A DNA stretch of 64,000 nucleotides from Lachnoclostridium phytofermentans ISDg (GCF_000018685.1 NC_010001.1:1566001-1630000); one strand, 5' to 3'; counted from the stretch's first letter, positions 10,101 through 18,255 are shown. Notes: generated by a model from the letters alone, not told the origin. Made by a program: numbers and translations.

Positions 10101-10243
10101 TAGAACAGGCGATTGAAACGTTGATTTCTTTAACTTCTGGAAATAGGTTAGTTGGTATCATCTCGCATGTAACAGAACTAAAAGAGCGAATTGACAAGAA
10201 GATTTTGATTCATAAGACGATGGAAGGTAGCTATATCAAATAG
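7127..10243 (+). CDS. sbcC: Exonuclease subunit SbcC (Rad50-like ATPase)
   Basis: A 1038-residue SMC-like ATPase that clamps DNA for SbcD. Walker A GDTGAGKTT is at residues 35-43. Two long coiled coils (about 200-500 and 550-900) flank the zinc hook CPVC at residues 524-527, through which two molecules dimerise. The signature LSGGESFKAAL (about 945) and Walker B MFIDEGFGSLD (about 977) complete the ATPase head. Length matches clostridial homologues. ATG 7127 follows AAAGGAGGAGG; the preceding in-frame TTG 7076 overlaps the end of sbcD and has no conserved residues after it. Confidence 0.97.
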   Translation: MKPLELAISGFGPFKGEVNVPFEKIGESGLFLISGDTGAGKTTIFDAIAFALFGCASGENRTTDSMRSDYATGDDKTYVKLVFSHKGRRYEVERNPLYQRAKKRGDGFTEEKPNATLIKWDGSVVAGYQPVTNEIMEILSIDYKQFKQIAMIAQGEFMKLLTASSEERGVIFRKVFQTGNYEAMQKKLKSMASELRGECDQLERSMVQYLSGILLSKENEVLEEWKRKPDIHKINDLLELLELDLEEDKSRYDTLEVENKELSGKLVELTTKITLVEEQEKKKQELEQRRLLLEDLRKQSEQIKLNQIDLQNAKKALYQVKPVADAYHKSRVETENLVREIIEQKKRFDIVSEETKKKQAEYHEHEKDKARLEELAIAINQCKEELAQFENLKQLEIKIQSNLKNQDAIVSNEKKIEEQGKLLKGDHSELTKELQGYLSIDQEILECIQIGKDLKSKITKLKSLLDELNRIELESSNLKVLQQEYFKKENSYQTANKEYQTLELAYFREQAGLLAMNLKGEEPCPVCGSTKHPKKAECSKEAPTEAMLNQAKVKLESETVVLNQQSLSVSNQNTKISLMWDNLCVVCEELFEESFGKDKIKDRITEELSRSEEAFLQKNEEYRVLKKNQERRDWCNKRTTEISAALEENVQNIQNLNQEKIAIATVLGQMEGSREQILERRKYATKEECENKHTALLLESNQLRSNLERLEKEFHELRSQWSALKAVIEDNEIKEAKQKVTLEEEEKAYQRKLTETSFDSEESYLACLWTEDKIEQTQKMIEDYEKQVSEQHLMIEKLVNEIKETDSVDIQILKDSRDEINAQKSVCERQKEEVNRRIRNNDQIYKDAKKQLEAKGEIQRKYLSINELSKTANGELTGKVKIAFEQYVQAFYFDTVIEEANKRLRKMTFSQYTLHRADSVNLRSQGGLEIFVLDHYTGKQRTVKSLSGGESFKAALALALGLSDVIQSYAGGIELDSMFIDEGFGSLDSESLEQAIETLISLTSGNRLVGIISHVTELKERIDKKILIHKTMEGSYIK

Positions 10244-10314
10244 TGGTTATTTATCTAAACTATATGTTAAAGCATTCCTATATCTGAAAAACAGGGGTAG
10301 AATTTAAAAATATC

Positions 10315-10345
10315 AGGAGGGATTTTGAATCCCTCCTTTTCTTTG
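10315..10345 (+). terminator. Terminator after sbcDC
   Basis: A perfect 10-bp stem, AGGAGGGATT (10315-10324) with AATCCCTCCT (10328-10337), three-base loop, then TTTTCTTTG. Upstream A-tract makes it likely to serve the opposite-strand gene as well. Confidence 0.85.
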
Positions 10346-10392
10346 AATTAATCACTATAGGATATATCAAAACTGTAGGCTTTTTGGCATTG

Positions 10393-11199
10393 TTAAATCT
10401 TTCGTATAAAGCTAAAAAGCCATTCTCTCTCTATCCTCGAATTTTCATTATCATTCATATTATTATCATATAATCTACGGGTAGCAACAATTGGTAAGCA
10501 CTTCAAGACGCTTACCTGCTTAATTCCAGATAATTTGCAATAGTAAGATAAATAGTCCTTAGCAAATTTAGAAAATAGATCTGATACTAAATCTCCTAAT
10601 AAATATTCAACAACAGGAGAGTTTAAAGTCATGTAGCTCCATGCAACATCTAATATAGGATTTCCTATACAAGCTCCATTCCAGTCTATAACGATATATT
10701 CGTTAGCCTCTCCAATTATATTCAAAGGTTGATAATCACCATGACAAAGCTTAAAATCATTAGGGATATCATCTAGCAGATTAAGTAAGGATAATGTAGC
10801 CTTCTCACCCAATGTGTCTTTTAATTCAAGGATACGTTTTTTTAAAAATTCATTTTGTGATGGTAGTTCTTCTATTGTTTTCTTATGGATATCATAATGC
10901 ATTTGTGCAAATTTGTTAGCTAATTCTATATCGTAAACTCCTTTTAAAAGTGGTTCTGCCATTACATTACCATAGATACGTTCATATATTAATGCTTTTT
11001 TGCCATTATAATCAATTGATCCAATACACTTTGGGATATTAAGTGAAAATTTATTTAAGAACTGGCCAATATACATCTCATTATTTATTGTATTTTCTTC
11101 AATACGTGGCTTATATATTTTTATAACTTCGTTATTTCCCCATTCATATACATTAGATGTGCCACCACTTCCCACTAGTTTGCCTAACATATCCTCCAT
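10393..11199 (-). CDS. APH-family phosphotransferase (aminoglycoside/choline kinase-like)
   Basis: A 268-residue protein of the APH/choline-kinase fold. An N-terminal nucleotide-binding lobe has GSGGTSNVYEW (glycine loop, about residue 12) and the lysine in EVIKIYKPR. The catalytic loop is LCHGDYQPLNII (about residue 175; Asp base and Asn metal ligand), and the metal-binding Asp follows in IVIDWNGACIGNP. All key residues are present, so it should be active. The substrate cannot be told: members phosphorylate aminoglycosides, choline, methylthioribose or fructosamines. ATG 11199 follows TTTGAGGTG; it is a single gene with no obvious partners. Confidence 0.85.
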   Translation of the reverse strand: MEDMLGKLVGSGGTSNVYEWGNNEVIKIYKPRIEENTINNEMYIGQFLNKFSLNIPKCIGSIDYNGKKALIYERIYGNVMAEPLLKGVYDIELANKFAQMHYDIHKKTIEELPSQNEFLKKRILELKDTLGEKATLSLLNLLDDIPNDFKLCHGDYQPLNIIGEANEYIVIDWNGACIGNPILDVAWSYMTLNSPVVEYLLGDLVSDLFSKFAKDYLSYYCKLSGIKQVSVLKCLPIVATRRLYDNNMNDNENSRIEREWLFSFIRKI

Positions 11200-11380
11200 A
11201 AAACACCTCAAAGACCATTATTATTAGTTGATATACTATGAATCTGACATACCTTTTATGTAAATATTATACATTTAATATTACTATATAATCAATGTTT
11301 TACTTATGAAAGTTTAAACTAAGTTATTTACAAACAAGTAATGCATGCTTTGCGAATATTTTCTTGTCATAGATTAAAAC

Positions 11381-11446
11381 GAGAACACTCAAATACCTAG
11401 GAGCGTAGTCGCTACCTTTCAGGTTTTTAAGTGTTCTCACTTTTTT
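11381..11446 (-). terminator. Terminator after the dipicolinate synthase operon
   Basis: GAGAACACT (11381-11389) pairs with AGTGTTCTC (11430-11438); the interior also folds (AGCG/CGCT and ACCT/AGGT). T-rich DNA lies on both sides (GTTTTAATC on the minus strand), so it can stop transcription leaving dpaB. The longer, branched loop is unusual for a simple terminator. Confidence 0.65.
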
Positions 11447-11526
11447 ATAGGAGATTATATTTTATATACAACTGATTTCTTTCACTTGTTTATAAAGAAA
11501 GTATACAACATTCGTTTCTTATAACA

Positions 11527-12117
11527 TTAACCTTCTGGACTCTCAATAATAGGCTGAATTTGTTTCCCTTCCATCGCTAACTCAAGAGTCGGAATGATGA
11601 GTGAGGTATTAGAAATCATAGAGTTCGGCTTTTTATTAAAATCATCCTGACCAAATGGTACAAAGTATACATTTTTACAGTTTAACATGTAGCCTACATT
11701 TTTAAAGTTAATGCCGAGTGCATCATTGGTAGCTAAGGAAATAACGAGTGGTTTTTGATTCCGCAAATGACCTTTCGCAGCCATTAGGACTGGAGTATCG
11801 GTGATGCCATTGCAAAATTTAGCGAGGGTGTTACCAGTACATGGAGCAATAATCATGATATCAATCATTCCCTTAGGACCTAGTGGCTCTGCTCCGGCGA
11901 TTGTTAAGACTGGTTTATTTCCAGTGATTTTTGTAATTTGCTCCATAAAATCAGCTGCTTTACCAAAACGGCTGTCGATGGTTTGAGCATTAAAAGAAAA
12001 GATAGGTATTACATTTGCTTGTTCATTCACTATATTTTGAATTTCTTGTATTGTTTTTGCAAAGGTACAAAATGAGCCAGTTAGTGCTACACCAACATTC
12101 TTACCTGATAATTTCAT
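11527..12117 (-). CDS. spoVFB: Dipicolinate synthase subunit B
   Basis: A 196-residue flavoprotein-fold protein (family of Dfp/UbiX-like flavoproteins), the B subunit of dipicolinate synthase, which makes the spore-core compound dipicolinic acid from a lysine-pathway intermediate in the mother cell. The N-terminus LSGKNVGVALTGSFC and the segment DIMIIAPCTGNTLAKFCNGITDTPVLMAAKGHLRN are typical. ATG 12117 has an AAAAGGAATG site. It starts 16 bp after the end of subunit A on the same strand, so the two are co-transcribed. Presence of this pair shows an endospore former that does not rely on the EtfA route used by some clostridia. Confidence 0.94.
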   Translation of the reverse strand: MKLSGKNVGVALTGSFCTFAKTIQEIQNIVNEQANVIPIFSFNAQTIDSRFGKAADFMEQITKITGNKPVLTIAGAEPLGPKGMIDIMIIAPCTGNTLAKFCNGITDTPVLMAAKGHLRNQKPLVISLATNDALGINFKNVGYMLNCKNVYFVPFGQDDFNKKPNSMISNTSLIIPTLELAMEGKQIQPIIESPEG

Positions 12118-12133
12118 AGTTTCACATTCCTTT

Positions 12134-13018
12134 TTAATCTTTCGAGGAGGCACTGCCGCTAATACAATTAAATAAAGCTGTCACTAAGATCGTAGCAGAT
12201 GCTTTTGGAGCATAAATTCCAGGAAGCCCAAGGCATAGAGAGGCGTTGATTCCTAATTGATTGCAATAGTCGAAATTTACGCCGCCAGGTTTTGACGATA
12301 TATCGATAATCACTGCATCTTTTCGTACATAGCTTATCAGTGCAGAATCTAATACCATAGCAGGAATGGTATTAAAGATAAATGGAAAACGATGCAGATG
12401 TTTGCTAAGCTCTGAAATTGGAATATTTTCATAACCATAAGCATCTATATAAGCTAATGCTTCTTCCTTGCGTGCGCCAACACTAACTTTTGCGCCCATA
12501 CCTTTTAATTTGTCTGCTAGAATTTTAGCACAACGACCAAAGCCTAGGACAAGGCACTCGTTTTTGTGTAGGTTGACAGGACTACGCTGAATAGCTTCTG
12601 CTATCGTCCCCTCTGCAGTTGCGATGGCATTCGCAATGCTTACAGATTCAATTTCCATAAAGTCATAGAGGCGAATATTTTTTTTATCACAAAATTCTGA
12701 CATGGATTTATTAAAACAACCTCCGAAGAGAGTATGACCCTCCGTTAAATTCTCCTTAAGCTTATCAAGATTTAAATCAGGTATAGTTTGTTTTGAGACG
12801 ATATCTACCTGATTTTTGGAGACTGGAATAGGACATATCACAATATTCCCAAAAGATAATGCTTCTTTTAGTGTGGTCGCTTCATATATGGTGTCGCCAA
12901 ATTCTCCACGGTCCAGACCATAGACCGCCACAGGAAAACCAGCTTCCATAAGTTGTTTTATCATATAATACTGTCTTAAATCTCCGCCAAGAAAGACAAT
13001 TTTACTTAGCTGTGACAT
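12134..13018 (-). CDS. spoVFA: Dipicolinate synthase subunit A
   Basis: A 294-residue dehydrogenase-like subunit of dipicolinate synthase. The N-terminal domain (IVFLGGDLRQYYMIKQL) is the DpaA-specific part; a Rossmann domain follows with NECLVLGFGRCAKILADKLKGMGAKVSVGAR (about residues 150-180), the NAD(P)-binding glycine loop. The end GLPGIYAPKASATI is family-typical. ATG 13018 follows AAGGAGGTAG by seven bases; an upstream in-frame ATG lacks a ribosome site. A sigma-K-like promoter lies immediately upstream, in keeping with late mother-cell expression known for Bacillus spoVF. Confidence 0.95.
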   Translation of the reverse strand: MSQLSKIVFLGGDLRQYYMIKQLMEAGFPVAVYGLDRGEFGDTIYEATTLKEALSFGNIVICPIPVSKNQVDIVSKQTIPDLNLDKLKENLTEGHTLFGGCFNKSMSEFCDKKNIRLYDFMEIESVSIANAIATAEGTIAEAIQRSPVNLHKNECLVLGFGRCAKILADKLKGMGAKVSVGARKEEALAYIDAYGYENIPISELSKHLHRFPFIFNTIPAMVLDSALISYVRKDAVIIDISSKPGGVNFDYCNQLGINASLCLGLPGIYAPKASATILVTALFNCISGSASSKD

Positions 13019-13038
13019 AGAGCTACCTCCTTCTTCTA

Positions 13039-13066
13039 TAATATATGAATGGTCATTCATTCGGTT
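13039..13066 (-). promoter_or_regulatory. Sigma-K-type promoter of spoVFA-spoVFB
   Basis: Read on the minus strand: AACC, 15 bases, CATATATTA, which fits the known sigma-K pattern (AC at -35, CATANNNTA at -10). The -10 ends about 20 bases before the ribosome site of spoVFA. The spacer also holds a palindrome ATGAATG-AC-CATTCAT (13045-13060) that could be an additional operator. Confidence 0.65.
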
Positions 13067-13430
13067 CCACTTTCTTAAAAAGCAGTATTCTTATGTAGAC
13101 AAATACTTAATGATTAGGTAACATATAAGCTATAAAGACTTGGCATACCAAGTTAGAGTTTATTTTGTTACATTAAAAGGGAATACCACCATCCTTCTTA
13201 TGCCGGTACTAATTATATGCATCGTAATTTCGGGATATTATAGATAAAAAGGCTTAGTCTATTGCATCCGAGGATACGATTTTTAGCAACAGCATGAGTT
13301 TGGTAATACTAAAACTTTCTAAGAATTATTTTAGTATGCGATGAAGGTTGGTGTAAGGAGTAATAGATTTTTACACCGTGAAGTTATGCTTTGGTTATCA
13401 AGCATGAATTTCATAGGAATGGAGGTTAGG
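13067..13430. other. Intergenic region between divergent genes
   Basis: About 360 bp with no supported gene. The only clear structure is a short inverted repeat ACTTGG-CATA-CCAAGT at 13138-13153. No riboswitch or RNA motif was recognised. Confidence 0.6.
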
Positions 13431-14060
13431 ATGAACATATTTTTGATAAGACATGGTAGACAAAGTAGTCAGCTATGTAACGTGGATGTAGATCTAGCGG
13501 TAGAAGGAAGAGAACAAGCAAAACTTCTGGGGAAGCGGCTTAGTGAATATGGGATTGATTGTCTTTACACCAGTGATTTGCTTCGGGCAAGGGAAACCGC
13601 AGAAATTGCAAAGATATATTTAGGTAATGTTGATTATCGTATTAGAACAGAGCTGCGGGAAATCGATTTTGGTCGTATGACTGGAAACAGTGATGAATAT
13701 AACAATATGGCATTTGCTGATTTTAAAAAGAAACGGATGGAATTATCGGAGGATTTACCGTTCCCTGGTGGAGAATGTGGACAGGATGTAGTCGACCGTG
13801 TAAGAGATGTGCTAGAAGAGATGATACATTCTGGAAAACAAAGAATAGCGGTAGTAACTCATGGAGGAGTAATCCGCTCCATTGTTACAGACATCTTAGG
13901 TATGCCTCAATCAAAGAAGCTGCTATTTGCGGTATCGCTAGAGAATACCAGTATTACACAGCTTCGATTTGATCGGGATTATCAACGTTTTTATTTGGAA
14001 CGATTTAATGATTTTACTCACCTAGAGGCAAATAATAATCTATTACGTAGAAATTGGTAG
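13431..14060 (+). CDS. Histidine phosphatase family protein
   Basis: A 209-residue member of the phosphoglycerate-mutase-like histidine phosphatases. The phospho-acceptor histidine is in FLIRHGRQ (residues 4-11), the second catalytic arginine in DLLRARETAEI, the acid in LREIDFGRMTG and the second histidine in VVTHGGVIRS. The family includes CobC, GpmB and broad sugar or nucleotide phosphatases, and the substrate cannot be assigned. ATG 13431 is preferred to the upstream in-frame ATG because GGAGGTTAGG precedes it and RHG motifs in this family lie within the first ten residues. Confidence 0.9.
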   Translation: MNIFLIRHGRQSSQLCNVDVDLAVEGREQAKLLGKRLSEYGIDCLYTSDLLRARETAEIAKIYLGNVDYRIRTELREIDFGRMTGNSDEYNNMAFADFKKKRMELSEDLPFPGGECGQDVVDRVRDVLEEMIHSGKQRIAVVTHGGVIRSIVTDILGMPQSKKLLFAVSLENTSITQLRFDRDYQRFYLERFNDFTHLEANNNLLRRNW

Positions 14061-14099
14061 GTTACATACCTGCTAGTCCGTGTGAAAAATCTAGATTGT

Positions 14100-14870
14100 T
14101 CATAATAACTTCTCTAAGGTATCTTCTACTAAGGATGTTTTATAAGAATATCGATTTTTGATATCAGGTACTGCATTATCCATTACATAACCATAGGAGA
14201 CTAAAGAGAGCATCTCTAGGTCATTATAGTTATCACCGAAGGCCATTGCTTCATCTGGGCTAAGGGATAGATAATCTAATAAATGGCTTAGAGCCGCTCC
14301 TTTATTTACGAAAGGGTTAACGAAGTCTAGCCATTGTTCACCTGATATGGTCGCTTTTAACTTATTACCAAAAAGTGAGGTAAAATAGGAAGCAGAATGA
14401 GAAATACCATCTACTTCATATACTGAAATTTTTATGATATCTTCTGGTATTTCTTCAAAACTATTGATTACTACTACGTTGTTCTTTACGATATTTTTCA
14501 TACGATGAACATAGCTATCAGTTTTTGGGAGTAAGTAGGAAGTATTTTGGCCGGAGGCAAGAACTTCGCAACCTTCTCGTTCATATATAGTTTGAAATAG
14601 TTCTTTCGCCAATTTTGGCTCCATAACACTTTTATACAAAACCTTATCTTGATACATGACAAGGGAACCATTTTCACATATAAATGCCATATGTTTGGCA
14701 ACATCTTTAAAATTACGGTATAGATTTGGATATTGACGGCCACTGGCTGCAACAAAGAGAATATCTTTATCATGTAGCTGTTTTATAATAGAGATAGCAC
14801 GGTCACTAACTTGCTGGCATCCGTTTAGTAGTAGTGTCCCGTCCATATCGCTAGCAATTATTTTTATCAT
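14100..14870 (-). CDS. Cof-type HAD-superfamily hydrolase
   Basis: A 256-residue HAD phosphatase of the Cof/YbiV type (C2b cap). Motif I is ASDMDGTLL (residues 6-14), motif II is the serine in VAASGRQ, motif III the lysine near VNKGAALSHLL and motif IV FGDNYNDLEML. Such enzymes dephosphorylate sugar phosphates, pyridoxal phosphate or flavin precursors in the cytoplasm; the substrate is not evident here. ATG 14870 follows a GGAGGACC site. It is convergent with the upstream histidine phosphatase, with 39 bp between the stops. Confidence 0.92.
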   Translation of the reverse strand: MIKIIASDMDGTLLLNGCQQVSDRAISIIKQLHDKDILFVAASGRQYPNLYRNFKDVAKHMAFICENGSLVMYQDKVLYKSVMEPKLAKELFQTIYEREGCEVLASGQNTSYLLPKTDSYVHRMKNIVKNNVVVINSFEEIPEDIIKISVYEVDGISHSASYFTSLFGNKLKATISGEQWLDFVNPFVNKGAALSHLLDYLSLSPDEAMAFGDNYNDLEMLSLVSYGYVMDNAVPDIKNRYSYKTSLVEDTLEKLL

Positions 14871-15082
14871 AGGTCCTCCAGTGAAATTTTTCCCCTATTA
14901 TAACAGGTTACTATGGTAGAAACAAGGTGAGATGTTTGGAATGCATCTACATACTCTTGTTTTTTGAACGAACGCAATACATAAATACAAGGGAATAATA
15001 GATACAGTGCATAGTTCTTTTTTATTCATAGCAAGATTTAGAATAAGGAAAAGTTCGTGAAGGTTCTTATTCCTGTTCATAG

Positions 15083-15115
15083 CAAGAAAAAGTTAGCGGA
15101 GCGTACTTTTTCTTG
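15083..15115. repeat. Hairpin with dispersed 18-bp element
   Basis: CAAGAAAAAGT (15083-15093) pairs perfectly with ACTTTTTCTTG (15105-15115). The right part, GGAGCGTACTTTTTCTTG (15098-15115), recurs exactly in reverse orientation at 45519-45536, so this is a copy of a dispersed intergenic element. It lies in the otherwise empty 14871-15245 spacer upstream of the MATE gene. Confidence 0.6.
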
Positions 15116-15245
15116 TATAGTATTTACAAAAGTAATACAGACATACAATAATTTTTAGTGTTTCTACTATTGTATATTTGTAAAAGATACTTCATAATAA
15201 TTCAGTGTTAGTAATTTTCGGAAGAGAAAGCGGAGAGGTTTAGCC

Positions 15246-16583
15246 ATGTTTACTAAAAAAAATCTTATCAAGTTATTGGTTCCACTTGTTATTGAACAGC
15301 TGCTTGCAGTAACGGTTGGTATGGCAGATACCATAATGATTGCAAAAAGGGGAGAGGAGGCTGTTTCAGGAATCTCTGCGGTGGATGCAATCTGTGTGCT
15401 TTTAATAGGACTGTTCTCAGCCTTAGCAACGGGTGGTGCTGTCGTGGCGGCACAGTTTATTGGGCAAAAAAACAGAGAGAAAGCCAATGAGGCTGCTAAC
15501 CAGTTAGTGCTATCTGTAGCATTTTTATCGGTTATTTTAATGGTTATTTCTTTGATTGGAAATGAAGCAATTTTACATCTGATTTATGGTAAATTAAGTC
15601 CACTGACGATGCAAAATGCGAAAACATATTTTTATATTGTAGCAGTATCATTCCCATTTATTGCGATATATAATGCAGGAGCTGCATTGTTTCGTGCAAT
15701 GGGGAATTCTAAGATATCTATGATGACATCCCTTTGGATGAATATCATTAATATAGTAGGAAATTCTATCCTCATCTTTGGATTTGGTATGGGAGTAGCA
15801 GGAGCAGCTATCTCAACCTTATTATCACGTATGATTGCTGCTATTATAGTTATTTATCGTTTACGGAATCAAGAAAATGCCATATGTATCGAATATAATT
15901 TTCGCTTAGGCTACCAACCGGAGATGATTCGGCGAATCCTAAAAATTGGTATTCCAAATGGTTTAGAGAACAGTATTTTTCAGTTTGGTAAGCTTTTGGT
16001 AGGCAGTTTGATTGCCACGTATGGTGAGGTTGGAATGACAGCGAATGCTATTGGTAACTCTGTAGCATCGTTTAATTGCATCCCAGGTAGTGCGATTGGA
16101 TTAGCAATGATTACTGTAGTTGGCCAATGTGTAGGAGCAGGAAAGCTTGATGAAGCAAAGAAGTACACATGGAAGCTTTTAAAATATGCAAGTATTTCAA
16201 TGTTAGTGCTCAATATCATCGTATTGTTAAGTATCAACCCAATTGTAAATTTATTTGAGGCTCAAGCAGCTACAAAAGAGCTTGCAACGAAGTTACTTAT
16301 TTATCATTGTATCTGTTGTATTATCATTTGGCCTTCTGCATTTACTCTTCCTAATGCATTAAGAGCTGCAAATGATGTGAAGTATACGATGTTTACTTCC
16401 ATTTCGTCGATGTGGATTTTCCGCGTTGGTTTTAGTTTTGTATTAGCTCAAACTTTTGGTCTTGGTGTGTTCGGTGTTTGGGTAGCGATGACGATCGACT
16501 GGGTATTCCGTGCAATCTTATTCCTTAGTCGTATGATTAGTGGCGGATGGAAAAAACATGCACGAATGGAGCATGCGCGTTAA
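15246..16583 (+). CDS. MATE-family efflux transporter
   Basis: A 445-residue membrane protein with about 12 hydrophobic segments in two related halves. The N-terminal KLLVPLVIEQLLAVTVGMADTIMIAK and the repeat-typical QFIGQKNREKA and VGQCVGAGKLDEAKK stretches (middle of each half) identify MatE domains. Members export cationic drugs, metabolites or flavins with Na+ or H+ exchange; the substrate here is unknown. ATG 15246 follows GGAGAGG at eight bases. No regulator is adjacent. Confidence 0.93.
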   Translation: MFTKKNLIKLLVPLVIEQLLAVTVGMADTIMIAKRGEEAVSGISAVDAICVLLIGLFSALATGGAVVAAQFIGQKNREKANEAANQLVLSVAFLSVILMVISLIGNEAILHLIYGKLSPLTMQNAKTYFYIVAVSFPFIAIYNAGAALFRAMGNSKISMMTSLWMNIINIVGNSILIFGFGMGVAGAAISTLLSRMIAAIIVIYRLRNQENAICIEYNFRLGYQPEMIRRILKIGIPNGLENSIFQFGKLLVGSLIATYGEVGMTANAIGNSVASFNCIPGSAIGLAMITVVGQCVGAGKLDEAKKYTWKLLKYASISMLVLNIIVLLSINPIVNLFEAQAATKELATKLLIYHCICCIIIWPSAFTLPNALRAANDVKYTMFTSISSMWIFRVGFSFVLAQTFGLGVFGVWVAMTIDWVFRAILFLSRMISGGWKKHARMEHAR

Positions 16584-16740
16584 CTAAGTAAAAAAGCATG
16601 TTTTAGTGAATAGATACGTGATTAAGTAAATAAATACGTGAATCATAAAATAACTTGAAGGTTCTTTAAATTATAGGATAAGTTAACTAATTTAATCACA
16701 TAATACCATGGAAATATGTGATGTTAGGAGTGTTATCGGA

Positions 16741-17919
16741 GTGAAAAAAAGAGCCATAATATTAGTAATCGTAGCTTTTCAGGTATTTTTATGTTCTCAT
16801 ACGAAAGCATATGCTGGTGGGGATGCATTTCGTCTGGAAGATTTAGCGGGGAAAACGGTAATTTTGCATACGAATGATACTCATGGGAGAGTTCAGTTAG
16901 GGAAGGATAATAGTGTAGGGTTAACAACGTTAGCTGCTTTAAAGGATGCCTGTATTGCAGCAGGAGCAGAAGTTCTATTGTTTGATGCGGGGGATACCTT
17001 TCGTGGTACTACTCTAGCGACTTATAATGAAGGAGAGACGATTGGAAAGTTAATGAATGCTCTTGGTTATGATGCAATGGTGACTGGCAACCATGACTAT
17101 GAGTATGGAACAAATCGTCTTGTAGATTTAGCAAACAAATTAAATTTTCCTGTTTTGGGTTCAAATGTGATTGACCTGACAACCAATCATTTATTATTTG
17201 GAGAACATGTTCTCATTGAGAAAAATGGTGTTACTTATGGAATTTTCGGACTTAGTACGCAAGCAACCATGACGCTCAATGATGCACGTAAGGTAGAACA
17301 TATTACAATCATGAGCCCGGTTGATTCTGCACGTATGGAGGTTGGTTATTTAAAGAGCGCTGGAGCGGATGTAATTATTGCTCTTGGGCATCTTGGTATA
17401 AACGATAAGAGTCGCTTAAATAGTATCGATGTATTATCCAAGGTGGATGGTATTGACTTATTTATCGATGGACACAGTCATAGTACCCTCTTTGAATGTG
17501 AGAGTGTCAATCCTCGAAAGAGTACCTTACTTGTAAGTTCAGATCAGTATTTGAATGCTATTGGCGTTGTAGTTGTTGATAAGAATATGAAAATGAAGGC
17601 GTACAGTCTGACACAATCGATGCTAGATGACTTAAATGTTCTTACCAAAGAATCGGATGATTTAGAAATCGATGAGAAAAAGGCTCCTTATACGAAAGCA
17701 GTAAATGAGATATTACAAAATGCAATAAAGGAATGTAGTCAGGGACTTAGCATGAGAATCGGTTCGAACAATGTTCGGATGTCAGCAATTCCTAATGATA
17801 ACATATCAATATTAGCAGAAAATACCGCAGTAGAGACGTCCGTTACCACAATGGTTGGTTATCAAGAAAAGGAGCAGCAGCTTACGAGATTTCGTTTGAT
17901 ATTTTCTATAAAGAGGTAG
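16741..17919 (+). CDS. 5'-nucleotidase/UshA-type metallophosphatase, C-terminally short
   Basis: A secreted 392-residue protein. Starting at GTG 16741 (AGGAG ten bases upstream) gives a normal signal peptide, residues 1-25, ending near AYA. The calcineurin-like domain has LHTNDTHGR, FDAGDTFRG, TGNHDYEYG, ALGHLG and DGHSHST in order, i.e. the full two-metal site. Family members hydrolyse nucleotides or cyclic phosphodiesters at the cell surface and carry a C-terminal substrate-binding domain of about 200 residues. Here only some 80 residues follow and they resemble the start of that domain before drifting into unrelated sequence, so the enzyme is probably truncated and its specificity or activity doubtful. 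A 15-bp minisatellite begins 47 bp after the stop. Confidence 0.82.
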   Translation: MKKRAIILVIVAFQVFLCSHTKAYAGGDAFRLEDLAGKTVILHTNDTHGRVQLGKDNSVGLTTLAALKDACIAAGAEVLLFDAGDTFRGTTLATYNEGETIGKLMNALGYDAMVTGNHDYEYGTNRLVDLANKLNFPVLGSNVIDLTTNHLLFGEHVLIEKNGVTYGIFGLSTQATMTLNDARKVEHITIMSPVDSARMEVGYLKSAGADVIIALGHLGINDKSRLNSIDVLSKVDGIDLFIDGHSHSTLFECESVNPRKSTLLVSSDQYLNAIGVVVVDKNMKMKAYSLTQSMLDDLNVLTKESDDLEIDEKKAPYTKAVNEILQNAIKECSQGLSMRIGSNNVRMSAIPNDNISILAENTAVETSVTTMVGYQEKEQQLTRFRLIFSIKR

Positions 17920-17965
17920 TTCCTTCGTTTACTTTTATAATTCACTTTGATATTATATTAAAAAA

Positions 17966-18155
17966 GATTAGTACAAGAAAGATTAGTACAAGAAAGATTA
18001 GTACAAGAAAGATTAGTACAAGAAAGATTAGTACAAGAAAGATTAGTACAAGAAGATTAGTACAAAAAAGATTAGTACAAGAAAGATTAGTACAAGAAGA
18101 TTAGTACAAGAAAGATTATTACAAGTAAAATTAATACAAGTGAATTTAGTACAGA
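17966..18155 (+). repeat. 15-bp minisatellite, about 11 copies plus decayed ends
   Basis: GATTAGTACAAGAAA-type units begin at 17966, 17981, 17996, 18011, 18026, 18041, 18055, 18070, 18085, 18099 and 18114, with two degenerate units after that. The first six are identical, later ones lose a base or carry substitutions, the picture expected from replication slippage. It fills most of the 336-bp gap between the nucleotidase and the esterase and contains no supported gene. Confidence 0.93.
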
Positions 18156-18181
18156 TAAGGTTAATTTAAAAAGTACGGAAT

Positions 18182-18234
18182 CAGGGATTTGTTAAGCTAT
18201 AGAAAAGTGGCGAAGTCACTATAACAAATCCCTG
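18182..18234. promoter_or_regulatory. Long hairpin in the esterase leader
   Basis: CAGGGATTTGTTA (18182-18194) and TAACAAATCCCTG (18222-18234) are perfect 13-bp complements, with a second small stem GTG/CAC in the loop. No T-run follows, so it is less likely a terminator than a leader-RNA structure or mRNA-stabilising element; the ribosome site of the esterase is 9 bases downstream. Confidence 0.6.
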
Positions 18235-18255
18235 TCATTAAGAGGAGGAAATGTT

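Noticed and set aside
11381..11446. Riboswitch-like folded element after dpaB
   Set aside because: It lies downstream of the gene in its direction and no known aptamer core was seen; treated as a terminator.
14898..15080. Opposite-strand 60-codon ORF in the spacer before the MATE gene
   Set aside because: No ribosome site, no family resemblance, and it overlaps the repeat-like hairpin region.
17960..18120. Open reading of the minisatellite as a KISTR-repeat peptide
   Set aside because: The unit length changes from 15 to 14 bp several times, breaking any frame, and there is no ribosome site.
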